DNA from: Streptomyces sp. H27-H1
GTDB taxonomy: Bacteria > Actinomycetota > Actinomycetes > Streptomycetales > Streptomycetaceae
NCBI RefSeq assembly: GCF_026627445.1
Contig: NZ_JAPNLJ010000019.1
Span: forward strand, 62,001-126,000
Length of the DNA stretch: 64,000 bases
Reading direction: 5' to 3'
Numbering within the stretch: the stretch's first letter is position 1; every line of letters begins with the position of its first letter. The position numbers and the translations under genes were made by a program. Positions 8,906 to 18,172 of the stretch are shown here, one piece after another. The notes below the pieces were generated by a model. It saw only the letters and a list, made by a program, of their open reading frames with translations, had not been told where the DNA came from and did not search any database.

Positions 8906-10393
8906 ATGGCAAACGGGCGAGTGGTCCAGACGGCGGACAGAACGATCGGCAGCCGCCAGCTCGCGGCACTGCTCCCGGCGGAGGTACTGGCCCGCCCCGG
9001 CTACCGGGCCCTCGCCGACGCCGTCCGCACCCTGATCCTCGACGGCCGGATCGCCCTGCACGTGCGCCTGCCCGCCGAACGCGAGCTCGCCGAAGCGGTC
9101 GGCGCCAGCCGGGCCACCGTCACCAGCGCCTACGACCTCCTGCGCGAGAGCGGCTACGTCCGCAGCCGCCGCGGATCCGGGACCTGGACCGAGCTCCCCG
9201 AAGGACACGGCCCGGTCGGCGCGCACGCCATCATCGGGGGCAGCGGCGGCCGCGCCGACGACAACCCCGGCATCGACCTCGCCATCGCCGCGATGGGCGC
9301 CCCCGACGGAACTCTGGCCGAAGCACTGGCCTGGGCCGCGCCCCGGCTCCCGGCGCTGGCCCGCCGCCCCGGCTACCACCCCTTCGGACTGCCCGACCTG
9401 CGTACGGCCATCGCCGAGCGGTTCACCCGGCGGGGAATGGCGACCCGCCCGGAGCAGATCCTCGTCACGGCGGGCGCGCAGCACGCGTTCACGCTGGTGG
9501 TGAGCCTGCTGTGCCGGCCGGGGGACCGGGTGATGACCGAGAACCCGACCTACGCCAACGCCCTCGACGCCCTGCGCCACGCACGGCTGCGCACCGGGTC
9601 GATCGCCGTCTCCGACGGGGGCTGGGACCTGGAGATCGCGGAGTCGGCACTGCGCCAGACCGTGCCGAGGCTCGCGTACGTGATCCCCGACTTCCACAAC
9701 CCCACGGGCGCCCTGATGCCGCAGGAGCAGCGACTGCGACTGCTGGCGGCGACCCGGCGGACCGGGACCTGGCTGGTCGTCGACGAGACCATCGCCGACA
9801 TCGCGCTCGACGTGCCCGCGCCCGCCCCGCTGGCCTCGCTCGCGCCGAAGGGCGGGGCCGACCACGTGGTGACCATCGGCTCGCTGAGCAAGACCCACTG
9901 GGGCGGGCTGCGGGTCGGGTGGATCCGGGCCACAGCCAAGATGATCACGGAGTTGACGGCGCTACGGGTGGCGGCCGACATGACCGGCTCGGTACTGGAC
10001 CAGCTGGTGGCGCTGCCGCTGCTGGAGGGGCTGGACCGGTCGCTGCCCGCGCGGCTGGAGCAACTGCGCGGACAGCGGGCGGCGCTGGTCGCCTCGCTGG
10101 AGCGGCACACGCCCGAGTGGTCCTGGACCCTGCCGCCGGGCGGGCTGTCGCTCTGGGTGGACCTGGGGGAGCCGGTCAGCTCCGCGCTGGCGGACCGGGC
10201 GGTGGCCGCAGGGGTGAACATCGGGCGGGGCGCGCGGTTCGGGGTGGACCCCGGGACCTTCGAGCACCGGCTGCGGATTCCGTACACGCTGGAGGCGGAG
10301 CAGTTGGACGAGGGGGTACGGAGGCTGGCGCAGGCCTTCCACGAGGGTGTGCCGTTGCCTTCGGCGGTGGAGCGGCCTTACTGGGTGGCGTAG
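8906..10393 (+). CDS. MocR-family (GntR HTH + class I aminotransferase-like) regulator
   Basis: The ATG at 8906 follows GGGGAGG with 5-nt spacing. The 495-residue product has a winged-helix GntR domain at about residues 25-95 (LPAERELAEAVGASRATVTS). A linker leads to a fold-type I aminotransferase-like domain. The PLP lysine lies in the IGSLSKTHWGGLRVGW motif, and the PDFHNPTG motif is intact. Such proteins sense PLP or amino compounds through the aminotransferase domain and activate or repress a divergent gene. Likely targets here are itself and the small ORF/MocA-like pair. An earlier in-frame ATG at 8747 has no support. Confidence 0.9.
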   Translation: MANGRVVQTADRTIGSRQLAALLPAEVLARPGYRALADAVRTLILDGRIALHVRLPAERELAEAVGASRATVTSAYDLLRESGYVRSRRGSGTWTELPEGHGPVGAHAIIGGSGGRADDNPGIDLAIAAMGAPDGTLAEALAWAAPRLPALARRPGYHPFGLPDLRTAIAERFTRRGMATRPEQILVTAGAQHAFTLVVSLLCRPGDRVMTENPTYANALDALRHARLRTGSIAVSDGGWDLEIAESALRQTVPRLAYVIPDFHNPTGALMPQEQRLRLLAATRRTGTWLVVDETIADIALDVPAPAPLASLAPKGGADHVVTIGSLSKTHWGGLRVGWIRATAKMITELTALRVAADMTGSVLDQLVALPLLEGLDRSLPARLEQLRGQRAALVASLERHTPEWSWTLPPGGLSLWVDLGEPVSSALADRAVAAGVNIGRGARFGVDPGTFEHRLRIPYTLEAEQLDEGVRRLAQAFHEGVPLPSAVERPYWVA

Positions 10394-10460
10394 GGGACCG
10401 CTCCCCGGGTCGGGGTCCTGGCCCGGTGGTCCGTGGCGGGGCTGGGGGTGGCGTTCGTGG

Positions 10461-11096
10461 TCAGGGTGTTCGGATCAGGCGGCGGGTGGCGGCCGTTGCC
10501 ACCGCCGAGGTGCGGGAGTCGACGCCCAGTTTTGCGTAGATGTGGACCAGGTGGGATTTGACCGTGGCCTGGCTCAGGAAGAGCTGTTTGGAGATCTGCT
10601 GGTTCGACAGGCCGTCCGCGACCAGCTGGAGGACCTCCAGTTCGCGCTTGGTCAGGGCCTCCGCGGGGGTGCGCATGCGGTCCATCAGGCGTAGTGCCAC
10701 CGCCGGGGCCAGCGCCGACTGGCCGGCTGCCGCGGTGCGGACGGCCGCCGCCAGTTCCTCCGGCGGGGCGTCCTTGAGGAGGTAGCCCGACGCGCCCGCC
10801 TCCACCGCCGCCAGGATGTCCGCGTCGGTGTCGTACGTGGTCAGGACCAGCACTCGGGGGGACGGGGACCGGGCCGTGATCAGGGCCGTGGCCGCCGAGC
10901 CGTGCATACCGGGGCCGGGCCCGAACTGGAGGTCCATCAGGACCACGTCGACCCCTGTGGAACCGGCCAGCTCCACCGCCCGTTCCGCGGTCGCCGCCTC
11001 CGCCACCACCTCGAAGTCGGGCTCCGTGTCCAGCACCGCGCGCAGCCCGGCCCGGACCACCGGGTGGTCGTCGGCGAGGAGCAGCCGGATCGTCAT
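10461..11096 (-). CDS. NarL-type response regulator
   Basis: The 211-residue product has an N-terminal receiver domain (acidic pair DD at 9-10, phospho-acceptor Asp55) and a C-terminal LuxR-type HTH at about 145-205 (LTKRELEVLQLVADGLSNQQ). The start ATG overlaps the stop of the kinase gene (ATGA, 11093-11096), so the pair is co-translated. The loop after Asp55 (LQFGPGPGMHG) is longer and more Gly/Pro-rich than the usual DIRMPGxDG. It is the last gene of a two-gene operon and is divergent from an ABC exporter, its probable target. Confidence 0.92.
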   Translation of the reverse strand: MTIRLLLADDHPVVRAGLRAVLDTEPDFEVVAEAATAERAVELAGSTGVDVVLMDLQFGPGPGMHGSAATALITARSPSPRVLVLTTYDTDADILAAVEAGASGYLLKDAPPEELAAAVRTAAAGQSALAPAVALRLMDRMRTPAEALTKRELEVLQLVADGLSNQQISKQLFLSQATVKSHLVHIYAKLGVDSRTSAVATAATRRLIRTP

Positions 11097-12313
11097 GAGA
11101 GTGCCTCCGCGGGCAAGGGCAGGGTGACGGCCACGGCGGTGCCCTGGCCGGGGGCGGATTCGACCGTGAACAGGCCGCTGAGGGTTTGCGCCCGCGAGCG
11201 CATCGCCGGCAGGCCGAAGCCGCCCCCGCCCGAGGGGTCGCGGGAGGCCGCGCCGGGGTCGAAGCCCTTGCCGTCGTCGACGATGTCCAGGGTCACGGAG
11301 GAGTCCATGAACGTCAGGGTGATCTCGGCGCGGCCGGCCCCCGCGTGCCGCACCACATTGGCCAGCGCCGACTGCGCGATCCGCAGGAGCGCCACCTCGT
11401 AGGGCGTGGGCAGGGGGCGCGCGGCGCCGCTCAGGGAGAACCGGACCCGGGGGCCCGGCGCCCCCGAGCACAACCGCTCCAGCGCGGCCGGCAGCGACCC
11501 GTACTCCAGGTCCGGAGGCGTGAGGGCCCGTACGAAGCGGCGTGCCTCGGCGAGGTTCTCCTGGGCGGCCTCCCGGGCCCGGCCGATGTGCGGGAGGGCC
11601 GGCGAGCCCTCGGGCAGGCCGCGCTCCGCGGCCCGCAGGAGCAGCTGGATGGAGGACAGGCCCTGCGCCAGGGTGTCGTGGATCTCGCGGGCGAGCCGCT
11701 CCCGCTCCGCCAGGATCCCGGCGCTCCGCTCGGCCGCGGCCAGCTCGGCCCGGGTCGTGATGAGCTCCTCGATCAGCTCGCGGCGCCGCTCACTCTCCCG
11801 GTACAGCGCCTGGTAGCCCAGTACGGTCGCCACCGCGACGGCCCCGCCCAGCAGCGGCCCGAGGAAGGCCCCCGGGGTCACCGCGCCGCTGTGCCCGAGG
11901 AAGCCGCCGATCGCCGCGCAGGCGGTCACCGCGACGGCCGCCACGCCCCACCGCAGCCGCAGCAGGTGCAGCTCCAGGAAGTACAGCGGGAAGGCGATCC
12001 ACAGCCCGTCGGGGGAGACCACCAGCAGGGCGGCCCAGACCGCGCCCAGTGCGGCCAGCCACACCGCCCCGGCACGCACCGAGCTGTGCACCACGGGGGT
12101 GCGTACGCCCACCAGGTACACGGCGGCCAGTACCGCGCAGGCCGCGACCACCCAGCCCGCGCGCGGCGCGGAGTCGGTGACGGCCCGCCCTGCGGCGAGG
12201 GCGAGCAGGCCGAAGAGCAGCGCGTGCAGGCACAGCCGCAGGACGCGGGAGACGGGGGTGAGGGCGCGGTCGGCGAGGGCCGTGGGCGCGGGGGGCCGGG
12301 AGAGAGCAGTCAT
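11093..12313 (-). CDS. NarL-family sensor histidine kinase
   Basis: The start at ATG 12313 gives 406 residues. The N-terminal half holds about five or six membrane segments (25-170) with almost no extracellular loops, so it probably senses something in or at the membrane. A coiled linker (172-205) precedes the HisKA_3 box with His212 in REIHDTLAQGL, followed by a HATPase domain (GFGLPAMRSRA). The upstream AGGAC is very close to the start, so an alternative start is possible. It is cotranscribed with its response regulator. The kinase/regulator pair next to an ABC exporter resembles cell-envelope stress modules. Confidence 0.9.
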   Translation of the reverse strand: MTALSRPPAPTALADRALTPVSRVLRLCLHALLFGLLALAAGRAVTDSAPRAGWVVAACAVLAAVYLVGVRTPVVHSSVRAGAVWLAALGAVWAALLVVSPDGLWIAFPLYFLELHLLRLRWGVAAVAVTACAAIGGFLGHSGAVTPGAFLGPLLGGAVAVATVLGYQALYRESERRRELIEELITTRAELAAAERSAGILAERERLAREIHDTLAQGLSSIQLLLRAAERGLPEGSPALPHIGRAREAAQENLAEARRFVRALTPPDLEYGSLPAALERLCSGAPGPRVRFSLSGAARPLPTPYEVALLRIAQSALANVVRHAGAGRAEITLTFMDSSVTLDIVDDGKGFDPGAASRDPSGGGGFGLPAMRSRAQTLSGLFTVESAPGQGTAVAVTLPLPAEALS

Positions 12314-12447
12314 GTCCTGACCAGCGTAAGTCCGGGTCCGGGGGCACCGGTCAACCAAAGGATTGATGTATGGGTGCGCCCTTCGATACGAGGATCCCTA
12401 CTGTGGCGCGATGCCTTGTGACCACGCGGAACACCAAGGTGGGGAAC

Positions 12448-13536
12448 ATGTTCGTCGCATGGAGAGATCTACGGTTCGCGAAGGGCCGCTTCGCCCTGAT
12501 GGGCTCGGTCGTACTGCTGATCACGCTGCTGGTCGGCCTGTTGTCCGGGCTCACCGCGGGCCTGGCCCGGGAGAACATCTCGGCCCTCACCGGCCTGCCA
12601 TCCACCACCCGCCTCGCGTTCGCAGCGCCCGCCGGGGACCAGAAGGTCTCCTTCACCAACTCCCAGGTGCCCGAGAGGGCCTGGCTGGCCTGGCGCGAGC
12701 AGCCGGGGGTGACCTCCGCGCAGCCGCTGGGCATCCGCACCACCAACGCCGTCTCCGGTGAGCGCACCGCCGCCGTGTCCGTCTTCGGAGTGGATCCGGC
12801 AGGCTCCCTGGCGCCCTCGGGCAGCGGCCTCACCCAGGGACGGGTGGTCCTCACCGAGAAGGCCGCCGAGGAGCTCGGCGGGCTCACCGCCGGCGCCCGG
12901 CTCAAGATCGGCCCCGTCGAGCTGACCGTGGCCGCCGTCTCCGGCACCGCGGCCTACAGCCACACCCCGGTCGTCTGGATGGACCTGGCCGACTGGCAGC
13001 GCGTCGGAAACCCCGGCACCTCCCTGGACCCCCTCGCCACCGTTGTGGCCCTGGACGGCGTGGGCGTCGACTGGGCGGCCGGGGACAAGGCCACCGGCAC
13101 CGACGCGCAGACCGTCGACGAGGCACTGGGCGCGATCGGCTCCTACACCTCCGAGAACGGCTCGCTGCAGCTGATGCGCGGGTTCCTCTTCGCCATCTCG
13201 GCCCTGGTCATCGGAGCCTTCTTCACGGTGTGGACCATCCAGCGCAGCGGGGACATCGCCGTACTGAAGGCACTGGGTGCCTCCACCCCGTACCTCCTCA
13301 AGGACGCGCTCGGGCAGGCCGTGGTGATGCTGGCGCTCGGCACCGGTGCGGGCACCGCGCTCGCGGTCGGCTTCGGAGTCCTCATCAGCGGCGGCGCCGT
13401 GCCCTTCGTGCTCGACACAGCCACCGTGCTGGTACCGGCCGCCGTCATGATCGCGCTCGGCGCGCTGGGCGCCGCCCTGTCCATCCGGCGGATCACCGCC
13501 GTAGACCCCCTGACGGCACTCGGGAGCGCCCGATGA
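12448..13536 (+). CDS. ABC transporter permease, FtsX/MacB type
   Basis: The start at ATG 12448 has GGTGGGG upstream and gives 362 residues. Topology is that of MacB/LolC-type permeases: one N-terminal membrane helix (about 15-40), a large extracytoplasmic domain (45-245), then three C-terminal helices with the LKALGASTPYLLKD coupling region. The family moves substrates out of the membrane or periplasm, or transmits mechanical signals. A TTGATG-N18-TACGAG promoter candidate lies at 12363-12392. It overlaps the ATPase gene by ATGA and faces the two-component operon. Confidence 0.88.
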   Translation: MFVAWRDLRFAKGRFALMGSVVLLITLLVGLLSGLTAGLARENISALTGLPSTTRLAFAAPAGDQKVSFTNSQVPERAWLAWREQPGVTSAQPLGIRTTNAVSGERTAAVSVFGVDPAGSLAPSGSGLTQGRVVLTEKAAEELGGLTAGARLKIGPVELTVAAVSGTAAYSHTPVVWMDLADWQRVGNPGTSLDPLATVVALDGVGVDWAAGDKATGTDAQTVDEALGAIGSYTSENGSLQLMRGFLFAISALVIGAFFTVWTIQRSGDIAVLKALGASTPYLLKDALGQAVVMLALGTGAGTALAVGFGVLISGGAVPFVLDTATVLVPAAVMIALGALGAALSIRRITAVDPLTALGSAR

Positions 13537-14225
13537 CCCTGTTCGTGCACGACGTCACGCTCACCTACCCGGACGGCGAGGGCCGCCTCACCGCACTGGA
13601 CGCAGTCCGCCTGGAGGTGCCGGCCGGCACCCTGACGGCGGTGGTCGGCCCTTCCGGTTCCGGGAAGTCCAGCCTGCTCGCGGTCGCCGCCACCCTGGTC
13701 ACCCCCGACGCCGGCCGGGTGGTCGTGGCGGGGCAGGACACCTCGAAGCTCGGCGCGGCCGAGAAGGCGGCGCTGCGCCGGGAGAAGATCGGCATCGTCT
13801 TCCAGCAGCCGAACCTGCTGGCCTCGCTCACCGCCGCCGAACAGCTCCAGGTCATGGCCCACATATCCGGCCGGCCCCCGCACTCCCTGCGCCGGCGGGC
13901 CCTGGAGCTGCTGGACGCGGTGGGACTGGCCGACAAGGCCGGCAAACGGCCCCACGAGCTCTCCGGGGGGCAGCGCCAGCGGATCAACATCGCCCGCGCC
14001 CTGATGAACGAGCCCGCCGTGCTGCTCGTCGACGAGCCCACCAGCGCCCTCGACCACGACCGCGGCGCCGCGGTCCTGGACCTGCTGGTCAACCTCACCC
14101 GGGAACGCTCCACCGCCACCGTGCTGGTCACCCACGACCACGCCCACCTGGACCGCATGGACGCGACGGCGACGATGACGGACGGCCGCCTGACGCAGGC
14201 CGTCCCGGCCGCCCAGCCGCGGTAA
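13533..14225 (+). CDS. ABC transporter ATP-binding protein, MacB/LolD type
   Basis: The 230-residue ATPase has Walker [11 protein letters not shown]-loop FQQPNLL, signature LSGGQRQR, Walker [13 protein letters not shown] and the switch His in VLVTHDHAH. Its start overlaps the permease stop (ATGA at 13533-13536). With a single permease gene it should form a homodimeric exporter. No separate membrane-fusion protein is seen, so the substrate is unknown. The operon ends at two strong hairpins. Confidence 0.92.
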   Translation: MTLFVHDVTLTYPDGEGRLTALDAVRLEVPAGTLTAVVGPSGSGKSSLLAVAATLVTPDAGRVVVAGQDTSKLGAAEKAALRREKIGIVFQQPNLLASLTAAEQLQVMAHISGRPPHSLRRRALELLDAVGLADKAGKRPHELSGGQRQRINIARALMNEPAVLLVDEPTSALDHDRGAAVLDLLVNLTRERSTATVLVTHDHAHLDRMDATATMTDGRLTQAVPAAQPR

Positions 14226-14233
14226 GGGGCTAC

Positions 14234-14273
14234 GCGGCCGCCTACGGGGCCGCGCAGCCCCGTAGGCGGCCGC
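14234..14273 (+). terminator. Hairpin after the ABC exporter operon
   Basis: Perfect 17-bp arms at 14234-14250 and 14257-14273 with a 6-nt loop, starting 9 nt after the ATPase stop codon. Confidence 0.65.
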
Positions 14274-14292
14274 GCGGCGGCCCGGCCACGGG

Positions 14293-14350
14293 CGTACGCG
14301 AAAGGCCCCGGCCACCCCTTCGAGGGGGCGGCCGGGGCCTTTCGCGTACG
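14293..14350. terminator. Bidirectional terminator between the ABC operon and allR
   Basis: The 21-bp arms at 14293-14313 and 14330-14350 are perfect, and the interior also pairs. The stem begins with CGTACGCGAAAGGCCC on the left arm. It lies between converging genes. Confidence 0.75.
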
Positions 14351-14358
14351 GCGGGTGC

Positions 14359-15162
14359 CTACGCGGGGTTCTGGCTCTGCAGGGCCACCGACAGCTCGGC
14401 CGCGACGCCCTGGAGGATCGGCACGAAGGACTCGGCCACGGCCTCGGTCACCCGGCCGGCCGGGCCGGAGATGGAGATCGCGGCGGCGGTCGGCGAGTTC
14501 GGCACGGAGACCGCGAGGCAGCGGACTCCTATTTCCTGCTCGTTGTCGTCGACTGCGTAGCCCAGCCGGCGCACGTGCTCCAGGGCGTCCAGGAAGCCCT
14601 CGGGCGTGGTGATGGTCTTCTCGGTCGCGGCCGGCATCCCGGTACGCGCGAGCAGGGCCCGTACCTCGTCGGCGGGGGTGTGGGCGAGCAGCGCCTTGCC
14701 CACGCCGGTGGAGTGCGGCAGCACGCGGCGGCCGACTTCGGTGAACATGCGCATCGAGTGCTTGGACGGCACCTGGGCGACGTAGACGATCTCGTCGCCG
14801 TCGAGCAGGGCCATGTTCGCGGTCTCGCCGGTCTCCTCCACGAGGCGCGCCAGGTAGGGGCGGGCCCAGGTGCCCAGCAGCCGCGACGCGGACTCGCCGA
14901 GGCGGATCAGCCGGGGTCCGAGGGAGTACCGTCGGTTGGGCTGCTGCCGGACGTAGCCGCACGCCACGAGGGTGCGCATGAGGCGATGGATGGTGGGCAG
15001 TGGCAGGCCGCTGGCGGCGGAGAGCTCACTGAGGCCTACTTCACCCCCCGCGTCGGCCATACGTTCGAGCAGATCGAAGGCGCGCTCAAGGGACTGGACG
15101 CCACCGCTGGCGGCGGTGGGCTTGGTGGAGGCGTCGGTGGTGCTGGCGCTGGACGTCGGCAC
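14359..15162 (-). CDS. allR: IclR-family repressor of allantoin catabolism (AllR-like)
   Basis: The GTG at 15162 has AAGGA upstream at 8-nt spacing. The 267-residue product has a winged-helix domain at about 22-85 (LPLPTIHRLMRTLVACGYV) and the IclR effector domain (LPHSTGVGKALLAH, and EIGVRCLAVSVPN near the C terminus). The gene is divergent from allantoinase. In S. coelicolor the IclR protein at this position represses the allantoin and glyoxylate genes and is released by pathway intermediates. The assignment rests on family plus neighbourhood. Three copies of a 15-bp box in the intergenic region are its probable operators. Confidence 0.88.
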   Translation of the reverse strand: MPTSSASTTDASTKPTAASGGVQSLERAFDLLERMADAGGEVGLSELSAASGLPLPTIHRLMRTLVACGYVRQQPNRRYSLGPRLIRLGESASRLLGTWARPYLARLVEETGETANMALLDGDEIVYVAQVPSKHSMRMFTEVGRRVLPHSTGVGKALLAHTPADEVRALLARTGMPAATEKTITTPEGFLDALEHVRRLGYAVDDNEQEIGVRCLAVSVPNSPTAAAISISGPAGRVTEAVAESFVPILQGVAAELSVALQSQNPA

Positions 15163-15327
15163 GGCGCGGTCCTTTCGGTGCTGGCAGGCAAGGAAGCAGC
15201 CTACCGGTCGGTCGGCGTCGGCCCTAGGGCCGGGTCAATGCCCGTCCCCGCCGGTCAGAGGCGGTTTGTCCGGGTGGCGAACGTCCTCGGGAAGTTACCC
15301 GCCCAGTACCTGGTGGTGGTAGCTACA

Positions 15328-15472
15328 TTCTGCATAGCGAAATCTTAATTCCATCCTGTGGAAACATCCAATTGCGGTACGGGTCCGTCAGTGGTCCGTC
15401 CGGGCGCTCTTGACTGGTTCCGGATCGACGTGAAGACTCCGTCAACAGAACGTTGAATTTCGCTCTGTGGAA
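15328..15472. promoter_or_regulatory. Three AllR-like 15-bp boxes in the allR-allB gap
   Basis: The boxes are 15328-15342 (reverse strand TTTCGCTATGCAGAA), 15349-15363 (TTCCATCCTGTGGAA) and 15458-15472 (TTTCGCTCTGTGGAA). The first two have centres 21 bp apart, two helical turns. The third ends 18 bp before the allB start codon, where bound repressor could block elongation. A fourth box lies in the aceB promoter. The rest of the 328-bp gap (15163-15490) shows only a weak TTGACT at 15410-15415 as a possible -35. Confidence 0.6.
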
Positions 15473-15490
15473 GTAGATGGGGAGGTTCCG

Positions 15491-16834
15491 GTGTCCGACC
15501 TGGCTGTGGAACTGGTACTGCGCTCGACGCGCGTCATCACCCCCGAGGGGACGATCGCCGCTTCGGTGGCCGTCGCCGGCGGGAAGATCGCGGCCGTGCT
15601 GCCGTACGAGGCCGACGTACCGGCCGGTGCCCGGCTGGAGGACTTCGGCGACGACGTGCTCCTCCCCGGCCTGGTCGACACCCACGTCCACGTGAACGAC
15701 CCCGGTCGTACCGAGTGGGAAGGCTTCTGGACGGCCACCCGCGCCGCCGCGGCCGGTGGTATCACCACCATCCTCGACATGCCGCTGAACTCGCTGCCGC
15801 CGACCACCACGACCGCCAACCTGGTGGTCAAGCAGGAGGTCGCGCGGACGAAGGCGCACGTGGACGTCGGCTTCTGGGGCGGTGCGCTGCCCGACAACGT
15901 CAAGGACCTGCGCCCGCTGCACGACGCCGGCGTCTTCGGCTTCAAGTGCTTCCTGTCGCCCTCCGGCGTCGACGAGTTCCCCCTGCTCGACCAGGAGCAG
16001 CTGGCCGCCTCGCTCGCGGAGATCACCGGCTTCGGCGGCCTGCTCATCGTGCACGCCGAGGACCCGCACCACCTGGAGTCCGCGCCGCAGAACCCGGGCC
16101 CCAAGTACGCCGACTTCCTGGCCTCCCGCCCCAAGGACGCCGAGAACACCGCGATCCAGAACCTGATCGACCAGGCGAAGCGGCGAGACGCGCGCGTTCA
16201 CGTCCTGCACCTGTCCTCCTCCTCCGCGCTGCCGCTGATCGCCGCCGCTAAGGCCGAGGGCGTCCGGATCACGGTCGAGTCCTGCCCGCACTTCCTCACC
16301 CTGACGGCCGAGGAAGTCCCGGACGGCGCCACCGAGTTCAAGTGCTGCCCGCCCATCCGCGAGTCCGCCAACCAGGACGTCCTGTGGGACGCGCTCGCCG
16401 ACGGCACGATCGACTGCATCGTCTCCGACCACTCGCCCTCCACCGCGGACCTCAAGACCGGCGACTTCGCCACCGCGTGGGGCGGCATCTCCTCCCTCCA
16501 GCTGGGTCTTCCGGCCATCTGGACCGAGGCGAAGAAGCGCGGCCGCACCCTCGAGGACGTCGTCCGCTGGATGTCCGCCGCCCCGGCCGCCCTCGCCGGT
16601 CTGGCGAGCAAGGGCGCGATCGAGGCCGGCCGCGACGCCGACTTCGCCGTCCTGGCCCCCGAAGAGACCTTCACCGTGGACCCGGCCCACCTGCACCACC
16701 GCAACCAGGTCACGGCGTACGCGGGCAAGACCCTGCACGGCGTCGTGAAGTCCACCTGGCTGCGCGGCGCGCAGATCGCCGACCACGGCACCCCGTCCGA
16801 GCCCACCGGCCGACTCCTTGAAAGGCAGAACTGA
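15491..16834 (+). CDS. allB: Allantoinase
   Basis: Hydrolyses (S)-allantoin to allantoate. The GTG at 15491 follows GGGGAGG at 5-nt spacing. The 447-residue product is a cyclic amidohydrolase of the dihydroorotase superfamily. The metal-binding motif is [16 protein letters not shown] (about residues 58-73). The carboxylated Lys lies in [11 protein letters not shown]. Further His ligands are in VHAEDPHHL and VLHLSSSSA, and the catalytic Asp is in SDHSPS. It lies 2 nt upstream of alc, so the pair is one transcription unit under allR control. Confidence 0.95.
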   Translation: MSDLAVELVLRSTRVITPEGTIAASVAVAGGKIAAVLPYEADVPAGARLEDFGDDVLLPGLVDTHVHVNDPGRTEWEGFWTATRAAAAGGITTILDMPLNSLPPTTTTANLVVKQEVARTKAHVDVGFWGGALPDNVKDLRPLHDAGVFGFKCFLSPSGVDEFPLLDQEQLAASLAEITGFGGLLIVHAEDPHHLESAPQNPGPKYADFLASRPKDAENTAIQNLIDQAKRRDARVHVLHLSSSSALPLIAAAKAEGVRITVESCPHFLTLTAEEVPDGATEFKCCPPIRESANQDVLWDALADGTIDCIVSDHSPSTADLKTGDFATAWGGISSLQLGLPAIWTEAKKRGRTLEDVVRWMSAAPAALAGLASKGAIEAGRDADFAVLAPEETFTVDPAHLHHRNQVTAYAGKTLHGVVKSTWLRGAQIADHGTPSEPTGRLLERQN

Positions 16835-16836
16835 CT

Positions 16837-17970
16837 GTGGCACAGCGTTCGATTCCTCTGGCTTCCTTCACCGGTAACGCGAACCCGTACGGGGGCGGCG
16901 ACCCGTACGCGGACTACCGCACCGCGGACTTCCCGTTCACCCAGTACGCGAACCTTGCCGCACGTGAGCTGGGCGCCGGGGTCATCGAAGCCAACGACGA
17001 GTTCTTCGCCCAGCGCGAGAACCTGCTGATCTCCGAGGCCGCGCACTTCGACCCCGAGGACTTCGGCCACAAGGGCAAGGTCATGGACGGCTGGGAGACC
17101 CGCCGCCGCCGCGGCATCTCCGCCACCCAGCCCTGGCCGACCGCCGAGGACCACGACTGGGCGCTCGTCCGCCTGGGCGCCCCCGGCGTCATCCGCGGCA
17201 TCGTCGTCGACACCGCCCACTTCCGCGGCAACATGCCGCAGGCCGTCTCCGTAGAGGCCACCAACTGGGAGGGCGCGCTCGCGCCGACCCCGGCGGAGCT
17301 CCAGGGCGACGACATCAAGTGGACGACCGTCATCGCCCGCACCCCGGTCGGCGGCCACGCGGCCAACGGCTTCGAGGTCGACGTCGAGCAGCGCTTCACG
17401 CACCTGCGCGTGAACCAGCACCCCGACGGCGGCATCGCCCGCCTGCGCGTCTACGGCGAGGTCGTGCCCGACCCGAAGTGGCTCGCGGCGCTGGGCTCCT
17501 TCGACGTGGTGGCCCTGGAGAACGGCGGCTCCGTCCAGGACGCCTCCAACCGCTTCTACTCCCCGCCGACCAACACCATCAACCCGGGCCGCTCCCGCAA
17601 GATGGACGACGGCTGGGAGACCGCCCGTCGCCGTGACAACGGCAACGACTGGATCCGCTACCAGCTCGTCGCCGAGTCCGAGATCCGCGCCGTCGAGATC
17701 GACACCGCGTACCTCAAGGGCAACTCGGCCGGCTGGGCCTCGCTGTCCGTCAAGACGGGCGAGGAGGGCGAGTGGACGGAGTTCCTGCCGCGCACCCGCC
17801 TGCAGCCCGACACCAACCACCGCTTCGTGCTCGACGCCCCGGCGGTCGGCACGCACGTGCGCATCGACATCTTCCCGGACGGCGGTTTCTCCCGCCTGCG
17901 CCTCTTCGGCGCGCTGACGGAGGCCGGCACCGCCGCGCACACCGCCCGTCACCAGGAGCTGGGCGGCTGA
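16837..17970 (+). CDS. alc: Allantoicase
   Basis: Hydrolyses allantoate to ureidoglycolate and urea. The GTG start lies two bases after the allB stop, with AAAGG upstream. The 377-residue protein is built of two repeated beta-jelly-roll allantoicase domains. The segment MDGWETRRRR near residue 88 is echoed by MDDGWETARRR near 260, and each is followed by an (A/V)EIDTAYLKGN or VVDTAHFRGN block. Ureidoglycolate lyase is not in the window. Glyoxylate formed later would feed malate synthase. Confidence 0.95.
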   Translation: MAQRSIPLASFTGNANPYGGGDPYADYRTADFPFTQYANLAARELGAGVIEANDEFFAQRENLLISEAAHFDPEDFGHKGKVMDGWETRRRRGISATQPWPTAEDHDWALVRLGAPGVIRGIVVDTAHFRGNMPQAVSVEATNWEGALAPTPAELQGDDIKWTTVIARTPVGGHAANGFEVDVEQRFTHLRVNQHPDGGIARLRVYGEVVPDPKWLAALGSFDVVALENGGSVQDASNRFYSPPTNTINPGRSRKMDDGWETARRRDNGNDWIRYQLVAESEIRAVEIDTAYLKGNSAGWASLSVKTGEEGEWTEFLPRTRLQPDTNHRFVLDAPAVGTHVRIDIFPDGGFSRLRLFGALTEAGTAAHTARHQELGG

Positions 17971-18036
17971 CGCCACCCACTCCCGCACCACACCGACGCC
18001 CCGGGGGCCGACACCCTCGGTGCGTTCAACTGTCCT

Positions 18037-18067
18037 CAGGGGCGCACCACTTGCTGGTGCGCCCCTG
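18037..18067 (+). terminator. Terminator of the allantoin operon
   Basis: Perfect 13-bp arms at 18037-18049 and 18055-18067 with a CTTGC loop, 66 bp after the alc stop. Confidence 0.7.
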
Positions 18068-18126
18068 CGGCGTTCCCGGTTGACCGCAGGTCCCGGCCAC
18101 AGCACTAGCCTGCGGTCGGAGTGCCC

Positions 18127-18160
18127 GACCAGGGCTCACGACCAGGGCTCACGACCAGGG
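18127..18160. repeat. 13-bp tandem repeat, 2.6 copies
   Basis: The unit GACCAGGGCTCAC occurs at 18127 and 18140, with a partial copy at 18153. It lies in the leader of the FMN-barrel gene. No function is evident. Confidence 0.8.
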
Positions 18161-18172
18161 AGGCGGCCGACG

